This document shows positions 16,692 to 25,287 of a DNA stretch of 64,000 nucleotides, piece after piece. Under the pieces are notes generated by a model. It saw only the letters and a program-made list of their open reading frames with translations. It was not told the DNA's origin and searched no databases. Source of the DNA: Luteipulveratus halotolerans (GTDB lineage Bacteria; Actinomycetota; Actinomycetes; Actinomycetales; Dermatophilaceae); the NCBI RefSeq assembly GCF_001247745.1, contig NZ_LAIR01000002.1, positions 1,984,001-2,048,000 on the forward strand, in the 5' to 3' direction. The translations under genes were made by a program, and so were the position numbers. Every line of letters begins with the position of its first letter. Position 1 is the first letter of the stretch.

Positions 16692-17513
16692 ATGCAGATT
16701 CGGAAGATGGGCGGCGTCGCGATCGTCGCTGTCGCGGCCCTCGGGCTCAGCGCTTGTGGCGGCGACGACAGCGGCAGCGGCTCCGGCGGCAAGATCGACA
16801 TCGGCATCAAGTTCGACCAGCCCGGCATCGGCCTGAAGCAGGGTGACAAGTACTCCGGTCTCGACGTCGACGTCGCCAAGTACGTCGCCAAGGAGCTCGG
16901 CTACAGCGAGGACAAGATCAACTGGAAGGCTGCGCCGTCCAAGCAGCGTGAGCAGCTGATCAAGTCCGGCCAGGTCAAGATGGTCGTCGCGTCGTACTCG
17001 ATCACCGACGCGCGCAAGAAGGAGGTCTCGTTCGCGGGCCCGTACTTCATCGCGCAGCAGGCTCTTCTGGTCAAGAAGGGCAGTGGGATCACCAACCTGC
17101 AGGGCCTTCAGGGCAAGAAGCTCTGCTCGGTGTCGGGCTCCACCTCGGCCACCAAGCTCAAGGCCAAGGTCCCCGGCGTCAACCTGCAGGAGTTCGACAC
17201 CTACTCCAAGTGCACCGAGGCTCTTGTCGCGGGCCGGATCGACGCCGAGACGACGGACGACACGATCCTGTCCGGCTACGCCAACCAGGACACCTACAAG
17301 GGCAAGCTCGAGGTCGTGCCCGGCGTCGGTGGCGACGAGATCTACGGCATCGGCATCAAGAAGGGCGACAAGGCGACCTGCGAGAAGATCAACTCCGCAC
17401 TCGCCAAGATGGTCGCCGACGGCTCGTGGAAGAAGGCCGTCACCGACAACCTCGGCGCCGACTACAAGCTCGACGCCGCCAAGAACCCGCCGAAGCAGGA
17501 CACCTGCTCCTGA
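16692..17513 (+). CDS. gluB: Amino-acid ABC transporter substrate-binding lipoprotein
   Basis: This 273-residue family-3 binding protein is a membrane-anchored lipoprotein: signal VAIVAVAALGLSACGG with the lipobox Cys near residue 21. The mature part begins with a DSGSGSGG linker and contains KYSGLDVDVAKYVAKELG, SYSITDARKKEVSFAGPY and GRIDAETTDDTILSGY. An AGGAGGAAAG ribosome binding site precedes the ATG. A hairpin after the stop probably raises its level relative to the permeases. Confidence 0.9.
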   Translation: MQIRKMGGVAIVAVAALGLSACGGDDSGSGSGGKIDIGIKFDQPGIGLKQGDKYSGLDVDVAKYVAKELGYSEDKINWKAAPSKQREQLIKSGQVKMVVASYSITDARKKEVSFAGPYFIAQQALLVKKGSGITNLQGLQGKKLCSVSGSTSATKLKAKVPGVNLQEFDTYSKCTEALVAGRIDAETTDDTILSGYANQDTYKGKLEVVPGVGGDEIYGIGIKKGDKATCEKINSALAKMVADGSWKKAVTDNLGADYKLDAAKNPPKQDTCS

Positions 17514-17521
17514 CGGATCAC

Positions 17522-17560
17522 GACCCGGGCCGGCGACTGACAACGACGCCGGCCCGGGTC
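17522..17560 (+). terminator. Intra-operon hairpin between gluB and gluC
   Basis: A 14-bp perfect GC-rich stem (17522-17535 with 17547-17560) lies right after the binding-protein stop and before gluC. Without a T-run it may act as a partial terminator or an mRNA 3'-end stabiliser. Confidence 0.6.
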
Positions 17561-17590
17561 CGTTCGTCTCATCTGACCTGAAGGAGGCTC

Positions 17591-18256
17591 ATGTCTTCCT
17601 TGTTCGACCAGTTCGACGTCTGGGGCGCGTTCTGGATGACGATCAAGCTGACGGCGCTTTCCGCCGTCTTCTCCCTGCTGATCGGCACCGTCGTGGCGAT
17701 CATGCGGGTCTCGCCCGTCCCGGTCCTGCGGTTCTTGGGCACGTCGTACGTCAACATCTTCCGCAACACACCACTCACCTTGATCGTCTTCTTCTCGCTC
17801 CTCGGACTGTGGCAGACCCTCGGGGTCGAGCTGTCGTCCCAGCTGCCCGTCAACGCATTCCGGTTCGCTGTCGTCGGACTGTCGATCTATCACGCGGCGT
17901 TCGTGTGCGAGGCACTCCGGTCCGGGGTCAACACCATCCCGCTCGGACAGGCTGAGGCAGCGCGCTCCATCGGTCTCACGTTCGGGCAGACCCTGCGCGA
18001 GGTCGTGCTCCCGCAGGCGTTCCGGGGTGCCATCACTCCGCTCGGAAACACGCTCATCGCGCTCGCCAAGAACACCACCGTGGTCGTCACCATCGGCGTC
18101 GCCGAGACCGCCTACCTGATGAACAAGGTCAACGAGGATGCCTCCGACCAGCTCACCAACATGTTCCTGCTCGCGGCGCTCTTCTTCGTGCTGCTCACCG
18201 TTCCGATCGGCCTGCTCACCGGCCGCGCGTCGAAGCGACTGGCGGTGAAGCGATGA
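17591..18256 (+). CDS. gluC: Amino-acid ABC transporter permease (first)
   Basis: This 221-residue HisM/GlnP permease has about five transmembrane segments, including FWMTIKLTALSAVFSLLIGTVVAIM and LTLIVFFSLLGLW. The EAA loop is AEAARSIGLTFGQTLREVVLPQAFRG. AAGGAGG precedes the ATG. The stop overlaps the next ATG by 4 nt, so the two permeases are made together as a heterodimer. Confidence 0.9.
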   Translation: MSSLFDQFDVWGAFWMTIKLTALSAVFSLLIGTVVAIMRVSPVPVLRFLGTSYVNIFRNTPLTLIVFFSLLGLWQTLGVELSSQLPVNAFRFAVVGLSIYHAAFVCEALRSGVNTIPLGQAEAARSIGLTFGQTLREVVLPQAFRGAITPLGNTLIALAKNTTVVVTIGVAETAYLMNKVNEDASDQLTNMFLLAALFFVLLTVPIGLLTGRASKRLAVKR

Positions 18257-19152
18257 GTGCCGGCGTCCTGTTCGACGCACCGGGCCCGAAGGCCCGGATG
18301 AGGCACCGCGTGCTCGGTGCCGTTGGGCTCCTCCTGCTCGCGGCCATCATCGGCCTCGTGGTCTGGAAGTTCCAGCAGCAGGGCCAGTTCGAGTCCTCGA
18401 AGTGGACACCTTTCGTCCACGGAGAGATCTGGAACTCCTACCTGGTCCCTGGCCTCATGGGAACGCTGAAGGCGGCCGCAATCAGCATCGTCCTCGCTTG
18501 CGTCCTTGGTGGACTGCTCGCGCTGGGTCGCCTGTCAACGGTCAAGCCGATTCGCTGGATCGCCTCGGTCATCGTCGAGTTCTTCAGAGCTGTGCCTGTG
18601 CTGCTCATGATGATCTTCTCGTTCGGTATGTACGTGAAGTACAACGTGGTGCCCTCCGAGCAGGCGCCGCTCGCAGCCGTCGTGACCGGGCTCGCTCTCT
18701 ACAACGGATCGGTGATCTGCGAGGTCATTCGTTCTGGCGTCGACCAGCTCCCGAAGGGTCAGGGTGAGGCTGGGCTGTCGGTCGGTCTCACCGAGGCCCA
18801 GACGCTTCGTTCGATCATGCTGCCTCAGGCCGTCACCGCGATGCTGCCGAGCCTGGTCAGCCAGCTGGTCGTCGTGCTGAAGGACACCGCGCTCGGCTAC
18901 AACGTGCTCTACGCCGAGCTGCTCTACTCCAGCAATGACGCGGCAAGCAACTACAGCAACCTCGTGCCGGTCATCCTGGTCATCGCGGTGATCTACATCA
19001 TCATCAACTACACCCTGACCAAGATCGCTCAGTGGATCGAGCGGCGCATTGCACGACGTGGCCGTTCCGCGGTCACGGGACCGGACACCGGAGTCGGCCC
19101 CGGCGGGCCGGTCGGCGGCCCCGATATGAACGCCAACACTGTGGCCGGCTGA
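18253..19152 (+). CDS. gluD: Amino-acid ABC transporter permease (second)
   Basis: This 299-residue permease has hydrophobic segments such as LGAVGLLLLAAIIGLVVW, AAAISIVLACVLGGLLAL and VIVEFFRAVPVLLMMIFSFGMY. Its EAA loop is GEAGLSVGLTEAQTLRSIMLPQAV. It overlaps gluC by ATGA. The C-terminal ~30 residues are Gly/Pro-rich and probably cytoplasmic. A strong hairpin follows. Confidence 0.9.
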   Translation: MSAGVLFDAPGPKARMRHRVLGAVGLLLLAAIIGLVVWKFQQQGQFESSKWTPFVHGEIWNSYLVPGLMGTLKAAAISIVLACVLGGLLALGRLSTVKPIRWIASVIVEFFRAVPVLLMMIFSFGMYVKYNVVPSEQAPLAAVVTGLALYNGSVICEVIRSGVDQLPKGQGEAGLSVGLTEAQTLRSIMLPQAVTAMLPSLVSQLVVVLKDTALGYNVLYAELLYSSNDAASNYSNLVPVILVIAVIYIIINYTLTKIAQWIERRIARRGRSAVTGPDTGVGPGGPVGGPDMNANTVAG

Positions 19153-19176
19153 GCGGAGCCGCAGCCCGCGCGCCAC

Positions 19177-19218
19177 ATGGGATGGGACTGGTCAGCACGC
19201 TGACCAGTCCCATCCCAT
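19177..19218. terminator. Strong hairpin terminator after gluD
   Basis: A 20-bp perfect inverted repeat (19177-19196 with 19199-19218) separates convergent gluD and the M15 peptidase gene and can serve both. Confidence 0.85.
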
Positions 19219-19261
19219 TCTCGTGTCGCATCACACCGCAGGACGGCGGCCTACGTCGTAC

Positions 19262-20184
19262 TCAGCCCGTGTAGTTGTAGTGCCAGTACTCAGGGTTCGA
19301 GCCGCCGGCATCCATGAACGCGGGCCGGTCCCAGCCGTACGCCGCGCCGTGCCCAGTCAGCCACGCATCACCCGCCTGCTCGAACCGAAACGGCGAGGAC
19401 GAGCTCTCCCAGACGTCGATCGCCGTGCCGAAGCCGTGGTTGGAGGTCCCGGGCGCAGCCGCACGCGGATACCCGAGCACGTCGTACCAGTAGACCTGCT
19501 CGGCGTAGTCGCGGTAGGTCAGGTCCTGCACCAGATGGGTGCCGGTGTCGCGGACGAACGCCGCGTCCATCGCCTGCAGGCTCGCCGCGGCCGGGCAGGG
19601 CAGGGCAGAAAGCGCACCCGGCTCGGGTCGTACCCCGGCTCCCCTACCCACGGCGAGTTGCGCGCGAGCGGGAGTGGGCACAGCGACTCCTGCGGCATCC
19701 GACCGTTGACCGCCGTGAGGTCGGAGGTCGGCGCGAGCACCGCCGTACTGACGTAGCCGCCCCCGGCGAGCACGAACCACGCACCGGCACTGCGACCGCT
19801 GACCGCAGCTCCGCCCGACAGCCGTCGTACGACGCCGGCGGAGGTGCTCGGCGATGCGCGCACGACGACCTGGTAGTCGCGCGCCGCGACGTACCAGGTC
19901 ACCTGCACGGGCATGCTCGCCAGCGTGCTCAGGGCGATGTAGCGCCCGCGATAGCTGTAGCTCGTGATGCGCAGCCACGAGCCGCTCACCTCCCCCGTCA
20001 CCTGGGTGCCGCGGGCGACGGTGCCGACGACGCCGTACGACGTGCTCGGCCCCGTGCGGACGTTCGCGGCCGTCGCGCTCACCCACCGGTTGACGGGCTC
20101 GATGCTCGAGGCGCGCGCGGACGGCGCGGCCAGGGTGAGGATGACGAGCAGGACGACGGCTCGTCCGACCTGGCGTGATCGCAT
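19262..20184 (-). pseudogene. Secreted SH3-domain M15 (D-Ala-D-Ala carboxypeptidase-like) peptidase, frameshifted
   Basis: The gene starts at an ATG (20184) with GGAGGGAG 8 nt upstream and a signal peptide (AVVLLVILTLAAPSARA). Two bacterial SH3 domains follow (SATAANVRTGPSTSYGVVG; YQVVVRASPSTSAGVVRRLS), then the beginning of the M15 domain (NGRMPQESLCPLPLAR). The frame is lost at a three-copy pentamer, GGGCA x3 on the plus strand (19593-19607). The other frame continues with the zinc motif SNHGFGTAID and PEYWHYNY to 19262. Removing one pentamer exactly restores the frame (FLPCPAAASLQ). The product would trim cell-wall peptides. This may be decay, slippage-based switching or a sequencing error. 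Confidence 0.85.
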
Positions 20185-20315
20185 CGGCCGGCTCCCTCCA
20201 ACAGGTGCAGTCGAGCGTAGGGACGCGCGAGCCAGCCGCAGACCTGCGGACGTCCCCGATGCGGTCAAGCACGTCAAGGCCTGTCGGGCAGCTCTGCGCG
20301 CAGGTCTCTTGGTAT

Positions 20316-20333
20316 AGGCTAACGGCATAGCCT
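20316..20333. promoter_or_regulatory. Palindrome in the fic promoter, candidate operator
   Basis: AGGCTA-ACGGCA-TAGCCT is a 6-6-6 perfect inverted repeat. It overlaps a -10-like TAGGCT (20315-20320), 23 bp before the fic start. A repressor, possibly the Fic winged-helix domain itself, could bind here (inference). Confidence 0.4.
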
Positions 20334-20355
20334 TTACTCTTGATCGGAGGACGCC

Positions 20356-21504
20356 ATGGCTCGATGGGAGCGCGTCCACGTCGACCCCGACTACTCGGGC
20401 GTGACCAGCAGGGAGCGTCGCGGCGGGGCGTACCTGCGCTATCACCCGGATCCGATGATCTCCGCGCGGGATGTTCTCAGCCGTGCTGTCCTCGAGTACG
20501 CGGCCGACACTGCGAGCACTGTGGCCGTCCTCGGTGAGCGGTTGCGTGCACGGCCACTGCCGCTGCTGTACGCGACCCTGATCCGGTCCGAGAGCATCGC
20601 CTCGTCCTGGGTCGAAGGTGAGCGCGAGACGCCCCGCAACATCATGCTCGCTCGTCTCGACCACGACCGGGCCACTCCCACCGGCCGACGCGTGGCCCGC
20701 AACATCGACGCCATGACCGCAGCCATCGAAGGGCTCGACGGCGTGTGGCAGCACGCCGACATCCACCGGATCCACCGGACGTTACTCCCCGCGATCGCCG
20801 CCGGCGGATACCGCACGGAGCAGGTGTTCATCGGTGGCAGCTCGGCCCTGAACGCCCAGTTCGTGCCCCCGCCTCACAGCACGGTGGCCGCCTTGATGGA
20901 CGACCTGCTGGGTTACGTCAACCGCGGTGGCGACTCTCCGCTACTCACTGCGGTCCTGGCACACGCTCAGTTCGAGACGATTCACCCCTATGTCGACGGC
21001 AACGGTCGAGTCGGGCGGGCGCTGTTCCACGGCGTCCTGCACCGGGCGGGCACGGTCACGGGCGGCGTGCTGCCGCTGTCCCTCGCGCTCACCTCGGACC
21101 TGCGGACCTACGTCGACGCGCTGACGTCGTACAGGTACGACGACAGCGTCGGCGCCGCGCAGGGGGTCTCGGCCTACGTCGAGACCATGCTCGACCTGGT
21201 CAACCGGTCCGTGGAGATCGCCCAGGACTTCACCGAGCGGGTGGAGCACGTCCAGAGCTCGTGGGCCGAGTCGGTGTCGCGGTTCCGCAGCGACTCCTCG
21301 GTGCACCGCGCGCTCGATGTGCTCATCCAGCAACCGGTCGTCACCGCGTCGCACCTGCAACAGGAGCTGGGCATCACCAAGATGGCTGCTCACACCACGA
21401 CCAACGCCCTCGTGGAGGTGGGCATCCTGACGCCGGCCGGCGGTCGCCTGCGACGCGCCAACCTCTATCAGGCCGACGACGTGCTCGGGATCCTTCAGGT
21501 GTGA
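20356..21504 (+). CDS. Fic-domain protein (class II AMPylase-like) with C-terminal winged helix
   Basis: This 382-residue Fic/DOC protein carries the full catalytic motif HPYVDGNGRVGR beginning at His210; such enzymes transfer AMP or other phosphate groups onto protein hydroxyls. An N-terminal inhibitory motif of the [S/T]xxxE[G/N] type is visible as SSWVEG (residues 83-88, Glu87), so it is self-inhibited (class II). The C-terminal part (VVTASHLQQELGITKMAAHTTTNALVEVGIL) is a winged helix that may bind DNA. GGAGG precedes the ATG. It has no antitoxin-like neighbour. Target and physiological role are unknown. Confidence 0.88.
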   Translation: MARWERVHVDPDYSGVTSRERRGGAYLRYHPDPMISARDVLSRAVLEYAADTASTVAVLGERLRARPLPLLYATLIRSESIASSWVEGERETPRNIMLARLDHDRATPTGRRVARNIDAMTAAIEGLDGVWQHADIHRIHRTLLPAIAAGGYRTEQVFIGGSSALNAQFVPPPHSTVAALMDDLLGYVNRGGDSPLLTAVLAHAQFETIHPYVDGNGRVGRALFHGVLHRAGTVTGGVLPLSLALTSDLRTYVDALTSYRYDDSVGAAQGVSAYVETMLDLVNRSVEIAQDFTERVEHVQSSWAESVSRFRSDSSVHRALDVLIQQPVVTASHLQQELGITKMAAHTTTNALVEVGILTPAGGRLRRANLYQADDVLGILQV

Positions 21505-21514
21505 TGAGGACATG

Positions 21515-21554
21515 AGAAAGCCCTTGGCGCGATCACTCGCGTCAAGGGCTTTCT
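21515..21554. terminator. Hairpin terminator between fic and tRNA-Asn
   Basis: The inverted repeat spans 21515-21532 and 21537-21554 (12 perfect outer pairs, one inner mismatch). It follows fic on plus and the tRNA-Asn 3' end on minus. Confidence 0.75.
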
Positions 21555-21560
21555 GTGGGG

Positions 21561-21633
21561 CTCCCCCGGTTGGACTCGAACCAACAACCCTCCGGTTAAC
21601 AGCCGAATGCTCTGCCAGTTGAGCTACAGGGGA
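21561..21633 (-). tRNA. tRNA-Asn (anticodon GTT)
   Basis: The cloverleaf is complete: acceptor TCCCCTG/CGGGGGA (21633-21627 with 21568-21562), discriminator G at 21561, anticodon loop with GTT, and T-arm GTTGG-TTCGAGT-CCAAC. CCA is not encoded. Confidence 0.95.
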
Positions 21634-21722
21634 AGGTGCGTCTCGCTGAGGCGCGACGGCAACTGTAGCAAAGGGTCGGCCCACTCATGAAACCGAGCCC
21701 GGACCCCCGCACGAGCGCGCCG

Positions 21723-22247
21723 TCACAGGCCGACCTGCTCCTTCAGCCGGGCGCCGACGCGCTGTGCCGCGGCCTGCACGTCGGGGTCGTCCGCAGGCGT
21801 GCCGCGCCCCAGGACGGTCTGCACGAACAGCTCTTGCGTCGCGAGATCCTTGCGGAGGACGACCCGTCCGGAACGCCGCGCACCGGTCAGTCCGAGCGGC
21901 TCCGTGACGACGACGGTGGCCTCGACCCGCTCCCGGAACGCCTGCATCAGACGCAGGTCCTGCTGCGCGAACGTCCACTGCGTGGCCTGCGTGCGGTCGG
22001 TCCAGGTGACCGACAGGGTCCAGGTGTCGGCGCTCCACTGCCCGGCGCCGACCTCGTGCCACGGACGCCTGAGCAGCAGCGTGTGCGCCGACGACACAGC
22101 AGCCAGGTGCCAGGTCGTCGCGACCACGCTCGCGCCGGTGTTGTCGTCGACCGCGAACGCGATCACACGCTCGCCGCGCGCGAGGTCGAGAGCAGCGGTC
22201 GCCTCGTCGGACAGCCGAGGAGTACGCCGGACGCCGGGGAGCCTCAC
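21723..22247 (-). CDS. Uncharacterised protein coupled to dnaG
   Basis: This 174-residue protein has no family I can name with certainty. The GTG start overlaps the dnaG stop (GTGA), so it is probably co-translated with primase. Its composition looks like a soluble protein with beta strands (ERVIAFAVDDNTGASVVATTWHLAAV; WSADTWTLSVTWTD) and a helical end (DPDVQAAAQRVGARLKEQVGL). No signal peptide, membrane segment or catalytic motif is visible. Upstream in-frame codons overlap dnaG and are not part of it. Confidence 0.7.
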   Translation of the reverse strand: MRLPGVRRTPRLSDEATAALDLARGERVIAFAVDDNTGASVVATTWHLAAVSSAHTLLLRRPWHEVGAGQWSADTWTLSVTWTDRTQATQWTFAQQDLRLMQAFRERVEATVVVTEPLGLTGARRSGRVVLRKDLATQELFVQTVLGRGTPADDPDVQAAAQRVGARLKEQVGL

Positions 22248-24148
22248 GTCATCGCCGCCCGTAGCTCGGCAAGACGGACCTGCAACGCCTGCAGCTCGTG
22301 CGAGACGGCGCGCGCCCGATCGGCGTCGGAGCCGTCGAGGCGACGCAGCGTGCTCATCGCGTCGCTGATCTGCCGGTTGAGCCCCACCTCTTGCACCCGT
22401 GCCACGAGCGAGCCGAGGTAGCGGTCGTCGGGACGGCCGGACGACTCGTTGAGCCGGGTCGGCAGGGGTGCGACCGACAGCTCCCGCACCAGCGGGGCGA
22501 CCACGCTCGGCACGGCCTCGGCCACGGCATCGACCCAACCGGCGACCGACCGCTCGGGTGACAGCCCGCCAGCAGTGATCATGCCGTCGTAGACCGCACG
22601 ATGCGCAGGCGCCGAGAAGCCTTCGGGCTCAATGGTCTTGAGGTCCTCCGACGCGAACGCGGACGGGAACTGCAGCAGGGACTGCAGCAGCTGCCGCTCG
22701 AGCGCGACGATCGGGTCGCGCAGGTCGGGATGGCCGTACGCGGGCGCGACCTCCTCGGCCGCCGCCGGGGTCGACTCAGGTGCGGTACGACGTGCGGCCG
22801 GGTCCGGCTTGGGCGCACGTGCCGCGCGAGTGACCTCGGCGGACAGCTGCTCGACGTCGACGCCGAGCCAGCCCGCGACATCGCGGGTGTACATCGGACG
22901 CAACGCCTTGTCGCGGATCTCGGCGATGATCGGCGCGACCGCGCGCATCGCCCGCACCCGGGACTCGGCGTGGTCGAGGTCGAACCGCGCGATCGTCGTA
23001 CGGACCGCGAACTCGAACATCGGGACCGCGTCCTCGATGAGGTGCGCGACGGCCGCATCACCGGCCGACTTGCGCAGATCGCACGGGTCCTGGCCGCCAG
23101 GCGCGACCGCGACGAACGACTGCGAAGCCCAGCGCTGGTCCTCCTTGAACGCCTTCATCGCGGCGGCCTGGCCGGCGGCGTCACCGTCGAAGGTGAACAC
23201 GACACGGGCGGAGTCCTGGTCGGCCTCGTCGCGCATGATGCGCCGCAGCGTCTTGATGTGGTCGACGCCGAACGACGTGCCGCAGGTCGCGACCGCCTGG
23301 TCGATGCCGGCGAGGTGGCAGGCCATGACGTCGGTGTAGCCCTCGACGATGACCGCCCGGCGCTCCTTGGCAATGGACTTCTTGGCCAGGTCGAGGCCGT
23401 AGAGCACGTGGGTCTTCTTGTAGATCGGCGTCTCGGAGGTGTTGAGGTACTTGGCCTCGATGCGGTCGTCGTCGTAGAGCCGCCGCGCCCCGAACCCGAT
23501 CGTGTCACCGGTGATGTCGCGGATCGGCCAGATGAGACGGCCACGGAACCGGTCGAGCAGGCCACGCTGGCCTCGCCCGGCCAGGCCGCCGATGACGATC
23601 TCGTCGGCCGAGAACCCTTTGCTACGAAGGTGATTGGCCAGGTGGTCGAAACCCTTGGGGGCATAACCCACGCCGAAGTGCTCGGCGGCCTGACGGTCGA
23701 AGCCGCGGTCGTGCAGAAAGCGTCTGGCCACCGCACCCTCGCCCGAGTCGACCAGCGCCGCGGCGAAGAACTCGGCCGCGACGCGGTGCGCCTCGACGAG
23801 CCGCGAACGCCGCCCGATCGACTCCTCCTTGGGGCGCGGACCGTCCTCGTAGTGCAGCTCGATGCCCGCCTTGCCGGCCAGCCGCTCGACGGCCTCGGAG
23901 AAGGACAGGTGCTCGACCTTCATCACGAACTCGATGACGTCGCCGCCCTCCCCGCAGCCGAAGCAGTGGAAAGCCCCGACGGCCGGGCGGATGTTGAACG
24001 ACGGGGTCTTCTCGTCGTGGAACGGGCACAGGCCCTTGAGCGAACCGGCACCGGCCGGGCGCAGCGTCACGTGCTCACGCACGACGTCCTCGAGGGAGGC
24101 ACGCTCCTTGACCAGGGCGATGTCGTCCGCCTTGATGCGACCGGGCAC
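22244..24148 (-). CDS. dnaG: DNA primase
   Basis: This 634-residue primase makes RNA primers for replication. The N-terminal CHC2 zinc finger is CPFHDEKTPSFNIRP...FHCFGCGEGGD. The catalytic RNAP domain is recognised by RGRLIWPIRDITGDTIGFGARR, and the Toprim core by VIVEGYTDVMACHLAGI and VVFTFDGDAAGQAA. The C-terminal helicase-binding region is more variable. The start is a GTG with AAAGGAGG 4 nt upstream. Confidence 0.96.
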   Translation of the reverse strand: MPGRIKADDIALVKERASLEDVVREHVTLRPAGAGSLKGLCPFHDEKTPSFNIRPAVGAFHCFGCGEGGDVIEFVMKVEHLSFSEAVERLAGKAGIELHYEDGPRPKEESIGRRSRLVEAHRVAAEFFAAALVDSGEGAVARRFLHDRGFDRQAAEHFGVGYAPKGFDHLANHLRSKGFSADEIVIGGLAGRGQRGLLDRFRGRLIWPIRDITGDTIGFGARRLYDDDRIEAKYLNTSETPIYKKTHVLYGLDLAKKSIAKERRAVIVEGYTDVMACHLAGIDQAVATCGTSFGVDHIKTLRRIMRDEADQDSARVVFTFDGDAAGQAAAMKAFKEDQRWASQSFVAVAPGGQDPCDLRKSAGDAAVAHLIEDAVPMFEFAVRTTIARFDLDHAESRVRAMRAVAPIIAEIRDKALRPMYTRDVAGWLGVDVEQLSAEVTRAARAPKPDPAARRTAPESTPAAAEEVAPAYGHPDLRDPIVALERQLLQSLLQFPSAFASEDLKTIEPEGFSAPAHRAVYDGMITAGGLSPERSVAGWVDAVAEAVPSVVAPLVRELSVAPLPTRLNESSGRPDDRYLGSLVARVQEVGLNRQISDAMSTLRRLDGSDADRARAVSHELQALQVRLAELRAAMT

Positions 24149-24254
24149 GGTGCCTCCTTTCGGTGCGGTCGAGTCTAGGTCGTCGTCCCCGCCGCTCGGG
24201 CGCCGCCCGCACCCGCCTGTGGACCTGGGGAGTCGAGCACCACGACCTGTGGAC

Positions 24255-25274
24255 CTACGGCGCGAGCGCTCGTACGACGTCTGCTGCCGGCTGCTCCTCG
24301 ACGTGCTGCCAGCGCGTGCCGGCCCACAGGCTCACCTGGTGGAAGTCCTCGAGCGCAGCGGCCGCGGCGCGGAGGGGCTTGGTGACCTGGTCGACCGCTG
24401 GGAAGACCGACGGTGCGTGCGCGTCGTGGGCGTCGACCAACGCGTTGCGCAGGCCCCTCGCGGGCCGGCCCGAGAACGCTCGCGTGACGACGGTGCGGTC
24501 GAGCGCCGGCTCGACCAGACCCGCCCGGTGAGCCGCGCTGGTGCCTGCCTCAGGGCACAGCAGGAACGCCGTGCCCACCTGGACCGCGGCGGCCCCGAGC
24601 CCTATCGCACGACGGACGTCGTCCGCGCTGGCGATCCCGCCGGCAGCGATGAGCGGCACCGTCGTGACCGTGCGGACCTCACGCAGGAGGTCGACGTAGG
24701 ACAGGTCGTTGGGGATGGAGTCGACCCGATGCGTGCCGCGGTGTCCGCCCGCCTGGCTGCCCTGGACGCACAGGGCGTCGGCTCCCTCGCGGACGGCTGC
24801 CAGCGCCTCGTCGGCATCGGTCACGGTGACGACGACCTGGGAGCCGACCGCCCGCAGACGGCGTACGACCTCCGCGCCGGGGCACCCGAACGTGAAGCTC
24901 ACCGTGTCGACCACCAGCTCTTCGAGCAGGTCGATCTTGGCGTCGTAGGAGTCGGTGTCGTCCCAGCGCGGCTGCGGCAGCTCGACCTCGAGAGTGGCGG
25001 CCAGCGGCTGGAGGCTGCGCCTGTACGCGGCGACGTCGGCCTCGTCACGCGAACGCTCCATCACCGACGGCACGAACACGTTGACGCCGAACGGGCGGTC
25101 GGACAACGCGCGGGTGCGCTCGATCTGGTCGCGCACGTCGTCGACGGTCTTGTAGCCGGCGGCGAGGTGCCCGAGGCCGCCCGCCTCCCCCACCGCTGCG
25201 ACGAGCTCAGGCGTCGACGGGCCGCCCGCCATGGGCGCCGCGATGACAGGGTGCTGCAGCTGCGTCAGGTCCAC
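24255..25274 (-). CDS. Nitronate monooxygenase (FMN-dependent, 2-nitropropane dioxygenase family)
   Basis: This 339-residue TIM-barrel flavoprotein detoxifies nitronates. It starts VDLTQLQHPVIAAPMAGGPST, has VNVFVPS, FTFGCPGAEVVRRL, LCVQGSQAGGHRG (the conserved QGxxAGGH FMN/catalytic segment) and PLIAAGGIASADDVRRAIGLGAAAVQVGTAFL. The GTG at 25274 is chosen because TAGGCT lies 7 nt upstream with no ribosome binding site; this box overlaps the TAG stop of the upstream dgt gene. It could also be read as an enoyl-ACP reductase II relative, but the QGSQAGGH pattern favours nitronate monooxygenase. Confidence 0.87.
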   Translation of the reverse strand: MDLTQLQHPVIAAPMAGGPSTPELVAAVGEAGGLGHLAAGYKTVDDVRDQIERTRALSDRPFGVNVFVPSVMERSRDEADVAAYRRSLQPLAATLEVELPQPRWDDTDSYDAKIDLLEELVVDTVSFTFGCPGAEVVRRLRAVGSQVVVTVTDADEALAAVREGADALCVQGSQAGGHRGTHRVDSIPNDLSYVDLLREVRTVTTVPLIAAGGIASADDVRRAIGLGAAAVQVGTAFLLCPEAGTSAAHRAGLVEPALDRTVVTRAFSGRPARGLRNALVDAHDAHAPSVFPAVDQVTKPLRAAAAALEDFHQVSLWAGTRWQHVEEQPAADVVRALAP

Positions 25275-25281
25275 GCACCCG

Positions 25282-25287
25282 AGCCTA
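25282..25287 (-). promoter_or_regulatory. -10 hexamer TAGGCT for nitronate monooxygenase
   Basis: TAGGCT on the minus strand ends 7 nt before the GTG at 25274. Its first three bases are the dgt stop codon. Confidence 0.4.
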
